From Streptomyces sp. M41(2017) (GTDB lineage: Bacteria > Actinomycetota > Actinomycetes > Streptomycetales > Streptomycetaceae): a stretch of 64,000 bases of DNA. The notes below the pieces were generated by a model. The model worked only from the letters and a program-made list of their open reading frames with translations, made no database searches and was not told the origin of the DNA. The position numbers were made by a program, and so were the translations under genes. The DNA is taken from assembly GCF_002078175.1 (NCBI RefSeq), contig NZ_MWFK01000001.1, forward strand, positions 5,456,001 to 5,520,000, in the 5' to 3' direction. Below are positions 26,297 to 34,705 of the stretch, piece by piece. How positions within the stretch are numbered: the stretch's first letter is position 1; each line of letters opens with the position of its first letter.

Positions 26297-26566
26297 TCAA
26301 CGGGGCAGCTGCGGTCGGGGTGCGGGCTTCACGACGTGGCCCAGGGTGACCAGCCCGATCCCGATCACCAGCGCGGTGGCGCCGCCGAACCGTGCGGAAC
26401 AGACCACGAGCAGCACGCCGACTCCCCAGAGCCTGGGGCGGTGGATCCATCTCGCCGGCTGTGGGCCGGGCATGCGTCCGAGCAGCAGGGCATGGATGCC
26501 GAGCACGGTGACCGCAAAGACGACGAGCCCAGCGACGAGCAGTGACAGGAGCAGAGTCAGAGCCAT
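26297..26566 (-). CDS. Small membrane protein, uncharacterised
   Basis: 89 aa from ATG 26566 (GAGG nine bases upstream; another in-frame start at 26596). Two strongly hydrophobic helices: LTLLLSLLVAGLVVFAVTVL and LWGVGVLLVVCSARFGGATA running into LVIGIGLVTLG. The basic C-terminus ends with a PAPRPQLPR tail. I do not recognise it. A perfect palindrome lies 78 bases upstream and could regulate it. Confidence 0.5.
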   Translation of the reverse strand: MALTLLLSLLVAGLVVFAVTVLGIHALLLGRMPGPQPARWIHRPRLWGVGVLLVVCSARFGGATALVIGIGLVTLGHVVKPAPRPQLPR

Positions 26567-27240
26567 GTCATCGATCCTCGGGAGGTAGAGGAGCAACCGC
26601 TCTCCACCGGGGACGGTTGTCGAGCGTCATCTTGCCAGCAGTGTTGAACATGTTCAAATAGTTGTCCGGATGCTGACGCGAGCCCGCAATCGTCCATGCC
26701 GAGCACCAGCGATGGCGGACGCTGGGCTGCCGGGCGTCAGGTGAGGGGCCCGCTCGCAGGCCAGGCGCTGGCCAGGCGCAGGCGGGCGTGGCGCCGGAGC
26801 CACTGTGGCCCGGCCATCAACTCCGGCTGCGGCGGCGGTCGGAGTGACTGAGAGCCTAGAGGTGGGCGCCGTGTCGTGTGGGCCGCGCTGAGCGAGTTCG
26901 CGGCTGTGTGATGCGAAGGGGGCCCAGTCGGGCGGCGCCTTGTGCCCGCTCGTGGGCTTCGCCCGGTTCGTGGTGGCGTATGTGTTCGCCCCCGCTCCCA
27001 TGGCTCCCGCCCTGGACGGACGTCGACGATCAACTGACCCCGCGAGCGCGAGGGTGAACGGCCCGCAGGCGCCGCTCCTGATCACTGCGGGTGGCCGCCG
27101 TCAGCGCCTCCTGGCCGACGCCACCCAGCGGCATCACCGTCGACCACCACCACGAACGTCATGCCGACGGTCCACCAGTCGCCACTGACCAGCGTGGTTA
27201 CCGCCTGCCCGGACCCACGGGGGTCGCCGTCCCCGAGTCC
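26567..27240. other. 674-base intergenic region
   Basis: No convincing gene: the open frames in it are short and of non-protein composition. Its one distinct feature is the 14-bp palindrome at 26644-26657. Confidence 0.5.
26644..26657. promoter_or_regulatory. Perfect palindrome TTGAACATGTTCAA, TetR-type operator
   Basis: A 14-bp perfect palindrome in AT-rich context (ATTTGAACATGTTCAACA on the minus strand). On the minus strand its TTGAAC could also serve as a -35, with AAGATG 18 bases further as -10, upstream of the gene at 26566. Palindromes of this shape are typical TetR-family targets. No regulator gene is adjacent. Confidence 0.5.
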
Positions 27241-28158
27241 TCAGGGGCGAACGCGGATGATCGTCTTTCCCTTGCGCCGCTCGGTCGGATTGAGGGCGGC
27301 GACGGCGGCGTCGAGGGTCGAGACGTCACCGATGTTCGTCCGCAGCCTTCCGTCGCGCACCCGCTGCACGATCTCGCCCAGTTCGGCTCGATCGGCCTCG
27401 ACCACGAAGTCCACCGCCAGGCCCTCGGCGGGTCGTGCCTCGACCGGACCGACGACGGACACGAGCGTTCCTCCAGCCTTGATCAGGGCGGTGGATCGCT
27501 TCTGGACGTCGCCACCGAGGACGTCGAAGACGAGATCGACGGCGCCGACGTCCTCCAGCGTGTCGTGCTCGAGGTCGACGAACTCGTGCGAGCCGAAGTC
27601 GAGTGCCTTCTCGCGGTCGCCGGCCCGCCCGGTGCCGATGACGTAGGCGCCGGCCTCCCGTGCGAGCTGGGTCACCATCGTCCCTACCGCGCCGGCCGCG
27701 CCGTGGGCGAGGACGGTCTGGCCGGGCTGAAGGCGGCCGTGCTGGAACAGTCCCTGCCATGCGGTCAGCCCTGAGATGGGCAGGGAGGCGCCCACCGTGT
27801 AGTCGACGTCGCCGGGCAGGGGCGCGAGGTTACGTGCCTCGATCGCCACGTACTCCGCCAGGGTGCCGTCGCGGTGCCAGTCGGCGAGGCCGAACACCCG
27901 CTGGCCGACCGACAGCCCCGTCGTGCCGTAGCCGAGGGCGGTGACCACTCCGGCCAACTCGTGGCCGGGGATCGACGGGGTCTTGTCACGGCCGGCGCGA
28001 TCGGTCCAGGTCGACGGCCACTCCAGCTCGGTGGGCACGAAGCCCGATGCGTGAATCCGGACGATGACGTCGTTGATCGCCGCAGACGGCTCCGGCCGCT
28101 CCTCCAGCGTCATCCCGGCCGTTCCCGTGGTCCGGTCCCTCACCACGATCGCCTTCAT
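27241..28158 (-). CDS. Zinc-independent MDR alcohol dehydrogenase / quinone-oxidoreductase-like
   Basis: 305 aa from ATG 28158 with AAGGAGG upstream. Medium-chain dehydrogenase fold: N-terminal GroES-like part (VRIHASGFVPTELEWPSTW, PGHELAGVVTALG, VGQRVFGLADWHRDGTLAEY) and the Rossmann part with AHGAAGAVGTMVTQLAREAG and GTGRAGDREKAL. Zinc-ligand residues of true alcohol dehydrogenases are missing, so it belongs with the NADPH-dependent quinone/enone reductases. It is transcribed away from the ArsR-VOC pair, 395 bases apart. Confidence 0.88.
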   Translation of the reverse strand: MKAIVVRDRTTGTAGMTLEERPEPSAAINDVIVRIHASGFVPTELEWPSTWTDRAGRDKTPSIPGHELAGVVTALGYGTTGLSVGQRVFGLADWHRDGTLAEYVAIEARNLAPLPGDVDYTVGASLPISGLTAWQGLFQHGRLQPGQTVLAHGAAGAVGTMVTQLAREAGAYVIGTGRAGDREKALDFGSHEFVDLEHDTLEDVGAVDLVFDVLGGDVQKRSTALIKAGGTLVSVVGPVEARPAEGLAVDFVVEADRAELGEIVQRVRDGRLRTNIGDVSTLDAAVAALNPTERRKGKTIIRVRP

Positions 28159-28553
28159 GGGAATTGCCTCCTTGGTCGTTTGTCTCTTCGGTGCAGACGC
28201 TGCCGGGATGGAGGACCCGTCCGGCAGCCCCTCGACGGGGTGACAGGAGACGTCCGGCCGATTCGGACAGTGCCGGTCGGACTGCTCCTCGTGCGTCGGC
28301 ACCTCTCCGATCGTAGGAGCGGACCAGCCCAAGAGTTTGGTCCATTTTCATGGCAGAACCTTGGGCCAACCAGGGCCCTCTCGACCGCGAGGCGCGGCAT
28401 CACCGCACGCTTGGGGTGCCGCGTCGCGTCGGCGGGCGTCGGCGGGTGCTGCGAGGCCGTCCGCCGCGGTTGCGCCCTCGGCCGGTGGTTCGGACTGGCG
28501 ACACGGAGCCCTGAGACTTGATAGGCAAGCCGACACTTGCCTAAGGTGACGGA
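28159..28553. other. Divergent intergenic region, ADH / ArsR
   Basis: No gene supported in these 395 bases. The right end holds the ArsR promoter and operator (28518-28547). The rest shows no clear signal. Confidence 0.5.
28518..28547 (+). promoter_or_regulatory. ArsR promoter with operator in the spacer
   Basis: TTGATA (28518-28523) and TAAGGT (28542-28547) are 18 bases apart. Between and overlapping them lies a perfect inverted repeat TAGGCAAG-N6-CTTGCCTA (28522-28529 and 28536-28543). The GTG start at 28554 is six bases past the -10, so the mRNA is probably leaderless. The layout is that of an autorepressed ArsR promoter. Confidence 0.65.
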
Positions 28554-28856
28554 GTGGCCGACGACATTTTCAAAGCCTTGGCCGACGCCACCCGCCGCAC
28601 CATCCTCGACGAGCTCGCGCTGAAGTCCGGACAGACCTTGTTCGAGATCTGCTCGCGACTGTCCATGAAGCACCAGCTCGGCCTTTCGCGGCAGGCGGTC
28701 TCCCAGCACCTCGCCGTGCTGGAAGCCGCCGGTCTCGTCGAGACGCGGCGGGAGGGCCGTTACAAATTCCATGACCTGAACACCTCGCCGCTGCGGCGGA
28801 TCACCGAACGATGGCCCGTGCCCGACCCCTCCCCACCGGAAGAAGTCACCCCATGA
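28554..28856 (+). CDS. ArsR-family transcriptional regulator
   Basis: 100 aa from GTG 28554. A typical small winged HTH: IFKALADATRRTILDELAL, HTH SRQAVSQHLAVLEAAGLVET, wing RREGRYKFHDLN. The metal-binding cysteine pair of arsenic or cadmium sensors is absent (one lone Cys in FEICSR), so it belongs with the non-metal ArsR group that is often paired with a VOC or SRPBCC gene. It likely represses the operon through the repeat at 28522-28543. Its stop overlaps the VOC start by 4 bases. Confidence 0.9.
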   Translation: MADDIFKALADATRRTILDELALKSGQTLFEICSRLSMKHQLGLSRQAVSQHLAVLEAAGLVETRREGRYKFHDLNTSPLRRITERWPVPDPSPPEEVTP

Positions 28857-29245
28857 AGATCCACCTGACCAGCGTCTTCGTCGACGACCAGGCCAAGGCC
28901 GAGCACTTCTACACCGAGATCCTCGGCTTCGTGAAGAAGCACGACGTCCCGCTCGGTGAGCAGGCCCGGTGGCTGACCGTCGTCTCGCCCGAGCAACTCG
29001 ACGGCACCGAACTCCTTCTGGAACCCGCCGGGCACCCGGCCGTCAAGCCCTACCGCGACGCCCTCGTCCAGGACGGCATCCCCCTCGCCCAGTTCGCGGT
29101 CGACGACGTACAGGGGGAGTACGAGCGCCTCCTCGGTCTCGGCGTCCACTTCACTCAGGAGCCTCTGGAGATGGGCCCCGTCACCACGGCCGTTTTCGAT
29201 GACACCTGCGGCAACCTGATCCAGATCGCCTCACAGCCGCGGTAA
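28853..29245 (+). CDS. VOC/glyoxalase-like protein
   Basis: 130 aa from ATG 28853, overlapping the ArsR stop (ATGA). Single VOC unit with paired modules: TSVFVDDQAKAEHFYTEILG, LAQFAVDDVQGEYERLLGLG, VFDDTCGNLIQIASQ. His/Glu metal ligands at the usual places are incomplete (the first strand lacks the His), so it may bind rather than turn over a ligand. Co-expression with ArsR points to a stress or small-molecule response. Confidence 0.87.
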   Translation: MKIHLTSVFVDDQAKAEHFYTEILGFVKKHDVPLGEQARWLTVVSPEQLDGTELLLEPAGHPAVKPYRDALVQDGIPLAQFAVDDVQGEYERLLGLGVHFTQEPLEMGPVTTAVFDDTCGNLIQIASQPR

Positions 29246-29310
29246 AGCATCCTGCTGGCACGCGGCTGAGGTTCTCCACCGGTCCTGTGTCAGGTCCTTC
29301 GTGGGTGTCG

Positions 29311-29469
29311 TTACGAGCCTGCCGCGGGGCCGCCGTCGCCGAGACCTTTCACGTCGACCTTGGGCGCGTCGACCAGGGCGCACGGCTCGTGGGACCAGTT
29401 CCACCACACCCCTGCCGTGGTCCCGGCGACCAGCAGGCCGCCGCCGAGTGAAACAGTCAACCTGGTCAT
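29311..29469 (-). CDS. Small membrane-anchored or secreted peptide
   Basis: 52 aa from ATG 29469 with GGAAGGTG upstream. One hydrophobic segment near the start (RLTVSLGGGLLVAGTTAGVW) is followed by a short acidic tail with a single Cys. It could be an uncleaved single-pass peptide or a secretion signal with little left after cleavage. Not recognised; the good ribosome binding site is the main support. Confidence 0.42.
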   Translation of the reverse strand: MTRLTVSLGGGLLVAGTTAGVWWNWSHEPCALVDAPKVDVKGLGDGGPAAGS

Positions 29470-29712
29470 GTGCACCTTCCCCCGGCACCAGTTGACTGAC
29501 GTAGTGCACGAGCGGCCGGTTTCCGTGCGCAACGACGCCGGTCGATTGTCGACGCCGGTCGGGATGTGCGCTGGGAGAGTGGTGGCTTGCTGTCGGGCGC
29601 TGGTGCCGTGGTCGCGGAGAACCTCTGATCTTGCTCAAAACCAGTAGTTCTGCGCATGTCGGAGACATAGGTTCATCCGACTGCAAAAAGTAACGACGGG
29701 GGCGTTCGGGCG

Positions 29713-29940
29713 ATGGCGAAGAAGCCGGTACGTGCGGCACTGGGCGATGTCTGGCTCAACTGCCAGGTCTGCAAAGGGGATCTGTTCCGAGAGCGGGATG
29801 TCCTGCTCAACAGCACCGGCATGGAGTTCATGAAGTTGGCCTGGGCCGACGAGAGCGCCACCGGCCTGATCTGCTGGCGGTGCGGCTATGTCCACCTCTT
29901 CGTCAACAGGGACATCAAGCTCTACCGGGCGGACAAGTAG
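29713..29940 (+). CDS. Small zinc-ribbon protein
   Basis: 75 aa from ATG 29713. Two CxxC knuckles, CQVC (residues 17-20) and CWRC (about 54-57), flank a ~33-residue loop (FRERDVLLNSTGMEFMKLAW), as in zinc ribbons that bind nucleic acid or proteins. The aromatic ending YVHLFVNRDIKLYRADK looks structured. It is a known kind of small Streptomyces protein with no assigned function. Alone on its strand. Confidence 0.72.
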   Translation: MAKKPVRAALGDVWLNCQVCKGDLFRERDVLLNSTGMEFMKLAWADESATGLICWRCGYVHLFVNRDIKLYRADK

Positions 29941-30633
29941 ACGACCACCTGCGGTGGCTGGCACCAGCAGCCGGGGCCGGCTGCCCGCGCGTCCAGCGTA
30001 TGCGGGGTGTCGCCTCCCGCATGGGCATCAGCTGCGTGACGTCGTGACGGTGCCCGCCGGTTGGCTCAGCGTCGCGGTCGGCATCCAGGTGGCCTCAGTG
30101 GGGCAGTGCAACATGGACTGGCCGTCGGGGGATTCCTTCTCGCGCTGCCAGGTGTCGCGGCTACCTTCGGCGTCGGATGTACCAAGCGGCCACCAGCACG
30201 ATGAGCATGGCAACGACGAAGGCCCACACGGTTGTTGTGCCGTGGTAGGAGCGGTAGGCAATCAGAGCAAGCATGTTCAGGCGGATACCCCGGGCATACG
30301 GCTTCAGCGTCTCTCGGCCATGCGGATGCACCAACAGTTGAGGCATGCGCACCGAGGAGATGCACTGCACCGGATACTGACCGCGTGCGCGTGTGTGTGA
30401 GTGCATGGGCTCGGATTCCGTCCGCCATGCGCCCTCACCTGCGACTACGAACGGTGCTTCCGCCGCCCGTCGTGCCCGGGGCCTTCCGCCGAGGCGAGGT
30501 GGGCCCGACAGGGCGAGACGGCTGACGGGGTTGGGGGGCGGGCCTTGCCGACCGTTCTCCTCGCCGTTCCGTGCGCTCCCGACTCGACTACGCTGGCGGA
30601 GCCATCACACGTGAACGAAGGACGCATCCGCAC
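29941..30633. other. Intergenic region with one weak small frame
   Basis: Nearly 700 bases without a firm gene. On the minus strand, 30161-30274 could encode a 37-residue single-helix peptide (MLALIAYRSYHGTTTVW, then FVVAMLIVLVAAWYIRRRR) with a positive-charged end, but it has no ribosome binding site, so it is left uncalled. Confidence 0.35.
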
Positions 30634-31287
30634 ATGGCTCGCCCCTACAGCCCCGGACCGAAACAGTTCGTCTTCTCTGTAGGTGATGGCGACGACCAAC
30701 AGGTCTCTGTGGGCGACCCTCAGGAAGCCTACGTGGCGTTCTCTGCGTTCTTCCGTGATCGGGATTCCGAGACCTACACCATCAGTGACGAACCGGCGGG
30801 GCAGCGATTGGTGCTCATGCCCGAGCGGGGTGTGATCTCCCGGACCGAAGAGGGGAACCGCCCTCGGTCGGAGCACCTCAAGGTCGACAGGGGCAATCGC
30901 TGTCTCCCGAGCGCGATGCTGTTCTTCGAGAACGGATATGAGGGGCTCGACCGCTTCGGCCAGTGGATCTCCGACGTAGCTCACCTCGACGCGTCACCGG
31001 AAGCCCGCGGTGCCGCCCGCGCCGCCACGATGACGACGGAAGCGGCGGCGATCGAGGAAGTCGCTCGGATCTGGGCAGATTCGGGCAGCGTGGACCCCAG
31101 CGGACGGCACCATGTGTTCTTCGACGCGCACAGCGTCGACGATGACCGAGCCGAACGGGCCGAACTGCTCATGCTGCTCGAGTTCCTGGGCATCGAACGA
31201 GTCGACGCCCCGGCCGAGAGGGCACGGGGCGAAGTCTGGGTGCGCACCGACCCGCGCCTCGACGTGGAATGTGCACGGTGGTCGTGA
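30634..31287 (+). CDS. Uncharacterised protein, related to the C-terminus of its neighbour
   Basis: 217 aa from ATG 30634 (GAAGGA upstream at wide spacing). No signal peptide or membrane helix. Residues about 8-125 (KQFVFSVGDGDDQQ, FSAFFRDRDSETYTISDEPA, GQRLVLMPERGVIS, FGQWISDVAHLD) follow the same order of motifs as the last ~130 residues of the protein encoded at 31363 (LSFTDDKGAE, FWEFVGDRSAADNEVFTIED, WMSDVAEF). The remaining C-terminal part (RHHVFFDAHSVDDDRAERAE) is separate. Function unknown. Confidence 0.72.
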   Translation: MARPYSPGPKQFVFSVGDGDDQQVSVGDPQEAYVAFSAFFRDRDSETYTISDEPAGQRLVLMPERGVISRTEEGNRPRSEHLKVDRGNRCLPSAMLFFENGYEGLDRFGQWISDVAHLDASPEARGAARAATMTTEAAAIEEVARIWADSGSVDPSGRHHVFFDAHSVDDDRAERAELLMLLEFLGIERVDAPAERARGEVWVRTDPRLDVECARWS

Positions 31288-31362
31288 ACAGGTGGCACGG
31301 GTGGTGGGGTGACGACATCGCCGTGACGCCGGCCGGGCGCCGCTCCGGGGAGGACTGAGCCG

Positions 31363-32625
31363 ATGAGAGACGTCGTCTTTGCGCGCCGGAGCGGCTGGAT
31401 CCCGAACGTGATCCGTGAGGACGGCGAACTGAAGCTGATGCTCGGTGCCGGGGCCGACGCCAACCACGATCCCCGCACGTTCACGTTCCCGATCAGCGAA
31501 GCGCACCTTGAGGTGATCCAGGAGGACCTGGCCAGACACCTGCTGCTGTGGAGCGCGGTCCTTCCGCTGTGCGACGCCGCCGGGCCCCGGGGCCGACTCG
31601 ACGAGAACGCTGCCGTCGCGCTCCTGGACCCGATCCTCCTCGCCGCTCCCGGGGACGTCGACGCGCTCTTCCAGCGCATCCGTTGGGACAGGAGACGTCT
31701 CATCGCGCACGGGGCCGACATCGGTCCACTGGAGCGCGGTCAGGTATGCGCGGCGATGCGCGCGGCGACGGAGACGGCGAACGAGAAACGAGCGCAGGAG
31801 TACCACGCGAACCACCGTAGGGCCGAGCGCGGAGCAGCACTCGGTCCCCTCGACGCCGCGATTCTGAGGTATACCGGCCAGTATCTGCACGGCGCGACCG
31901 TTCCGAGGCGGATGCCCGACGCCGTCGATCCCACTCTGCTGCCCGAGGTGATGCGGGTGATCGCCACTGCGGAGCGGGCGTGCGCCGGGATGCGGATCGG
32001 TCGCGATCCACGACGGGGAAAGCGCGCTACGGACAGGCGCGACTGGGCGCGGATGGAGACGACGGTCCAGGAGGTCGTGCGCCGTGCACATCCTGAACTC
32101 GTCGATGACGCTGTGCGCACCGTGGGCTTCCTGATGTGCTCGGAGGCCGCGGGCCGGGCTGGAAGCACGCCCATGGAGGACGTCGAGGCCGCTGCCGACC
32201 ACCGCGCCGAACCCGGTGGCAGTGCGATGAAGACGGCCCTGTCGTTCACCGACGACAAAGGCGCCGAGAAGAGATGGCTACGGAACAGTCCGCGCACTGC
32301 CACCGCGGAGTTCTGGGAGTTCGTCGGGGATCGCTCCGCCGCGGACAACGAAGTGTTCACCATCGAGGACGAGGAGATGGGCGAAGGCATCCAGCTCCAC
32401 TTCTACGCCGACTCCATCGCCCGGATCACGACCTTGCGCGAGGGTGAAGGCGGGGCGGATCCGGAGTACCGGGTCGAGTACAGCCTGGTCGACGGGATCG
32501 CCGGGTACCGCAGCCTGGTGAGCGCCTTCGTCCGCGGCGGCTGCGCCGCACTCGAACACCACGGCCCCTGGATGTCGGATGTCGCCGAGTTCGAACGCGC
32601 GCGTCGGCGGCGCGACACCCGGTAG
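31363..32625 (+). CDS. Uncharacterised two-part protein (possibly DUF6357-type)
   Basis: 420 aa from ATG 31363 with GGGGAGGA upstream. The N-terminal ~280 residues (RRSGWIPNVIREDGELKLML, FTFPISEAHLEVIQEDLARH, LLDPILLAAPGDVDALFQRI) resemble a Streptomyces family I recall as DUF6357, without certainty. The C-terminal ~130 residues repeat the module of the preceding gene. It is helical and hydrophilic, probably cytoplasmic. The two genes are 75 bases apart and probably co-transcribed. Confidence 0.72.
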   Translation: MRDVVFARRSGWIPNVIREDGELKLMLGAGADANHDPRTFTFPISEAHLEVIQEDLARHLLLWSAVLPLCDAAGPRGRLDENAAVALLDPILLAAPGDVDALFQRIRWDRRRLIAHGADIGPLERGQVCAAMRAATETANEKRAQEYHANHRRAERGAALGPLDAAILRYTGQYLHGATVPRRMPDAVDPTLLPEVMRVIATAERACAGMRIGRDPRRGKRATDRRDWARMETTVQEVVRRAHPELVDDAVRTVGFLMCSEAAGRAGSTPMEDVEAAADHRAEPGGSAMKTALSFTDDKGAEKRWLRNSPRTATAEFWEFVGDRSAADNEVFTIEDEEMGEGIQLHFYADSIARITTLREGEGGADPEYRVEYSLVDGIAGYRSLVSAFVRGGCAALEHHGPWMSDVAEFERARRRRDTR

Positions 32626-32717
32626 CCCCGGATCCGGCCGGGGTGCGGGGGAGGGAGCCGGCGCACGCTCCGCCCAGCCCATGGGCGGAGCTCGGCAACA
32701 CGATCCACCTGAGCGCG

Positions 32718-33515
32718 CTACGACCGGTGGCCGCCGGTTCCCAGGACCTTCATCTGGGCGGCCACGAGCGCCGCGGGAACCTGCTTGACCTTGTGGGCGT
32801 CGGTGTCGAACGCGGAGAAGACCGCCACGGTGGATCCCGAGCGGATGACCTGGAAGCTCTGGAGCGTCCTGACGGGATCGTCGCCGCCGACAGGAGAGGA
32901 CGACACGACGTCGAGCCGGAACGAGACTCCGTCGTCGCCCTGATGAGGATCGCCGGCGGAGCGCAGGTTCTCGAAGGTCGTGTCCGTCGGCCACTTCACC
33001 GTGTAGGTCGTGCAGGTCGCCAGGGCCGACCGCAGTTCGTCCATCACCCGCACGGCGTCGGCCGCGCGATAGGACACGAGGTGGAAGGTGGAGGTTCCGC
33101 TCCTGGTCTGGGCCATACGCGTCACGCTGCCGAGCGGTGCGTACCTGCTGGCGCCGCCGCTGACGGCGGAGCTGACCGGCGCGCAGGACGCGGGACGCGT
33201 GTCCTCGGCGGACAGGGCACTGACGGTCCCGTCGCCGAAGCCGTCCGTGCCGGATCCCAGCCGGGTGACCTCCAGCCCCGGCAGGTCCCGCTTGCCGACC
33301 ACGGCGCGTTCGAGCTGATCCTGCGTCAGGGGGCGCTGTGCCGGGCTCGTCGGCGTCGACGTCGTGGCGGGAGCCGTGCGCGCGGCGATTTCCGCGCCCG
33401 GCGCGTCGACCGCGGTGGAGCCCCCGCCCTTCTCGGCACCGCAGCCGACCGCTCCGAGGCCCAGGACCATGCCTGCGGCGCCGACGGCCCATCTTCGTAT
33501 GACGACGTTCTTCAC
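32718..33515 (-). CDS. Secreted lipoprotein, uncharacterised
   Basis: 265 aa from GTG 33515. A type II signal peptide is clear: positively charged start (KNVVIRRW), hydrophobic stretch (AVGAAGMVLGLGAVG) and lipobox ending GAVGC near residue 25. A Thr/Pro/Ala-rich linker (TAPATTSTPTSPAQRP) follows, then a folded domain from about residue 63 (LTQDQLERAVVGKRDLPGLE) with two Cys that could pair. It resembles the many Streptomyces lipoproteins with a sensor-like (PknH/LpqN-type) domain, but no assignment is firm. Confidence 0.8.
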   Translation of the reverse strand: MKNVVIRRWAVGAAGMVLGLGAVGCGAEKGGGSTAVDAPGAEIAARTAPATTSTPTSPAQRPLTQDQLERAVVGKRDLPGLEVTRLGSGTDGFGDGTVSALSAEDTRPASCAPVSSAVSGGASRYAPLGSVTRMAQTRSGTSTFHLVSYRAADAVRVMDELRSALATCTTYTVKWPTDTTFENLRSAGDPHQGDDGVSFRLDVVSSSPVGGDDPVRTLQSFQVIRSGSTVAVFSAFDTDAHKVKQVPAALVAAQMKVLGTGGHRS

Positions 33516-33804
33516 TGCCCACCCCTGGATCGCATCTGTGAGGGGGGATAGTACGGCCATGACCTCGGGTGTTGTCTCCTCGACCCCGGGCCCGACCCCG
33601 CTGGACGACAGGCGGAACGGCCCAATGGATCACTGCGTAGCCCGCTTCGCGGCGGTCTGTCCGGTCGGCGTCGCGGCGCGCCGGCGGCCCGCCTGCCGGT
33701 AGCCCTTCGCGGTGGGCCACGACGAGGAAATCGCGGGTGTCACCGGCCTGTTCGCAGGCTATTCTCCCCTCGTTCGATCATGAAGAGGTCCCAGGGGAGG
33801 GCTC

Positions 33805-34341
33805 ATGGAGGACCGTGTGGAAATCACGGCGGGGGAGTACGTCGAGCTGGAGTACCAGCTGACGCGTGAGGACATGAGACAGGCGCTCACGGCGCGGGCC
33901 AAGGCGTCGGGCCGTGCCCAGCGGACCCAGCGGTTCGCCGTGATGGGTGTGGCCGTGCTCGTCGGCGTATCGGTGGTGCCGCTGGCGAAGGGTGAGGCCC
34001 CCGACACGCACTCGCTGGTGCTCGCCGGCTTCATCGCCGTGCTGATGTTCGTGCTGCAGCCCTGGCTCACGGCCCGCCAGTTCCACAAGATCGCGTCGCG
34101 GAACGGTGCGTACAGCGCCAGGGTCGACGACTCCGGTGCGACCGTCAGCAACACGGGTGGCTCCAGCCGGCTGAACTGGACCGCGGCCCCGCACTACGCC
34201 GAGACGGCCGACACCTTCGTCCTGCTCAGCGGGGACAAAGACGTCTCGTGCCTGACCGTGTTGCCCAAGCGGGGCGTGCGAGAGCTGGCGGACGTGGACG
34301 GAATCCGGACCCTGCTGGACCGGCACATCCGCAGGCTCTGA
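33805..34341 (+). CDS. YcxB-like membrane protein
   Basis: 178 aa from ATG 33805 with GGGGAGGG upstream. An N-terminal segment (GEYVELEYQLTREDMRQALT) is followed by two membrane helices at about residues 47-60 (FAVMGVAVLVGVSVV) and 72-90 (LVLAGFIAVLMFVLQPWL), then a C-terminal YcxB-like domain (GATVSNTGGSSRLNWTAAPH, FVLLSGDKDVSCLTVLPKRG). The family is widespread and without a known role. Monocistronic. Confidence 0.82.
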   Translation: MEDRVEITAGEYVELEYQLTREDMRQALTARAKASGRAQRTQRFAVMGVAVLVGVSVVPLAKGEAPDTHSLVLAGFIAVLMFVLQPWLTARQFHKIASRNGAYSARVDDSGATVSNTGGSSRLNWTAAPHYAETADTFVLLSGDKDVSCLTVLPKRGVRELADVDGIRTLLDRHIRRL

Positions 34342-34705
34342 CACCAGGGCTGTCGCAGCGAGCTCGAACGAGGCCTCGCCCTCCGAGCCGTCGAGGCGCA
34401 GGAGGCGTCGACCTCGTCACCGCCCGCGCCGCCCGCCTTGCCGCACCAGGCCGGCCGGGTCGTGCTCACCGCCGCCCACCCGGCTCGATCTGCCCGGCAG
34501 GCCGCCGCCGGCGCTGGGAGTTCGTTGAGCGTCTCGTTGCCGGAGATCCACACCAATGTCTTACGCGCCGCCTCGTGCGAGGCGTCGATCGTCCGATGCC
34601 CGATCGTGATCCGCGGGTGTGCAACCCCGTGTGATTCCCGGCTGTCTGAGAAACGCGCCGGAGGACGAGTCTTCGGCGCGTATCGGTTCAGAGATCGGGG
34701 ATCAA
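34342..34705. other. 364-base intergenic region, nothing recognised
   Basis: The stretch between the YcxB-like and secreted protein genes contains only short frames of implausible composition. I could not identify a promoter with confidence. Confidence 0.45.
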
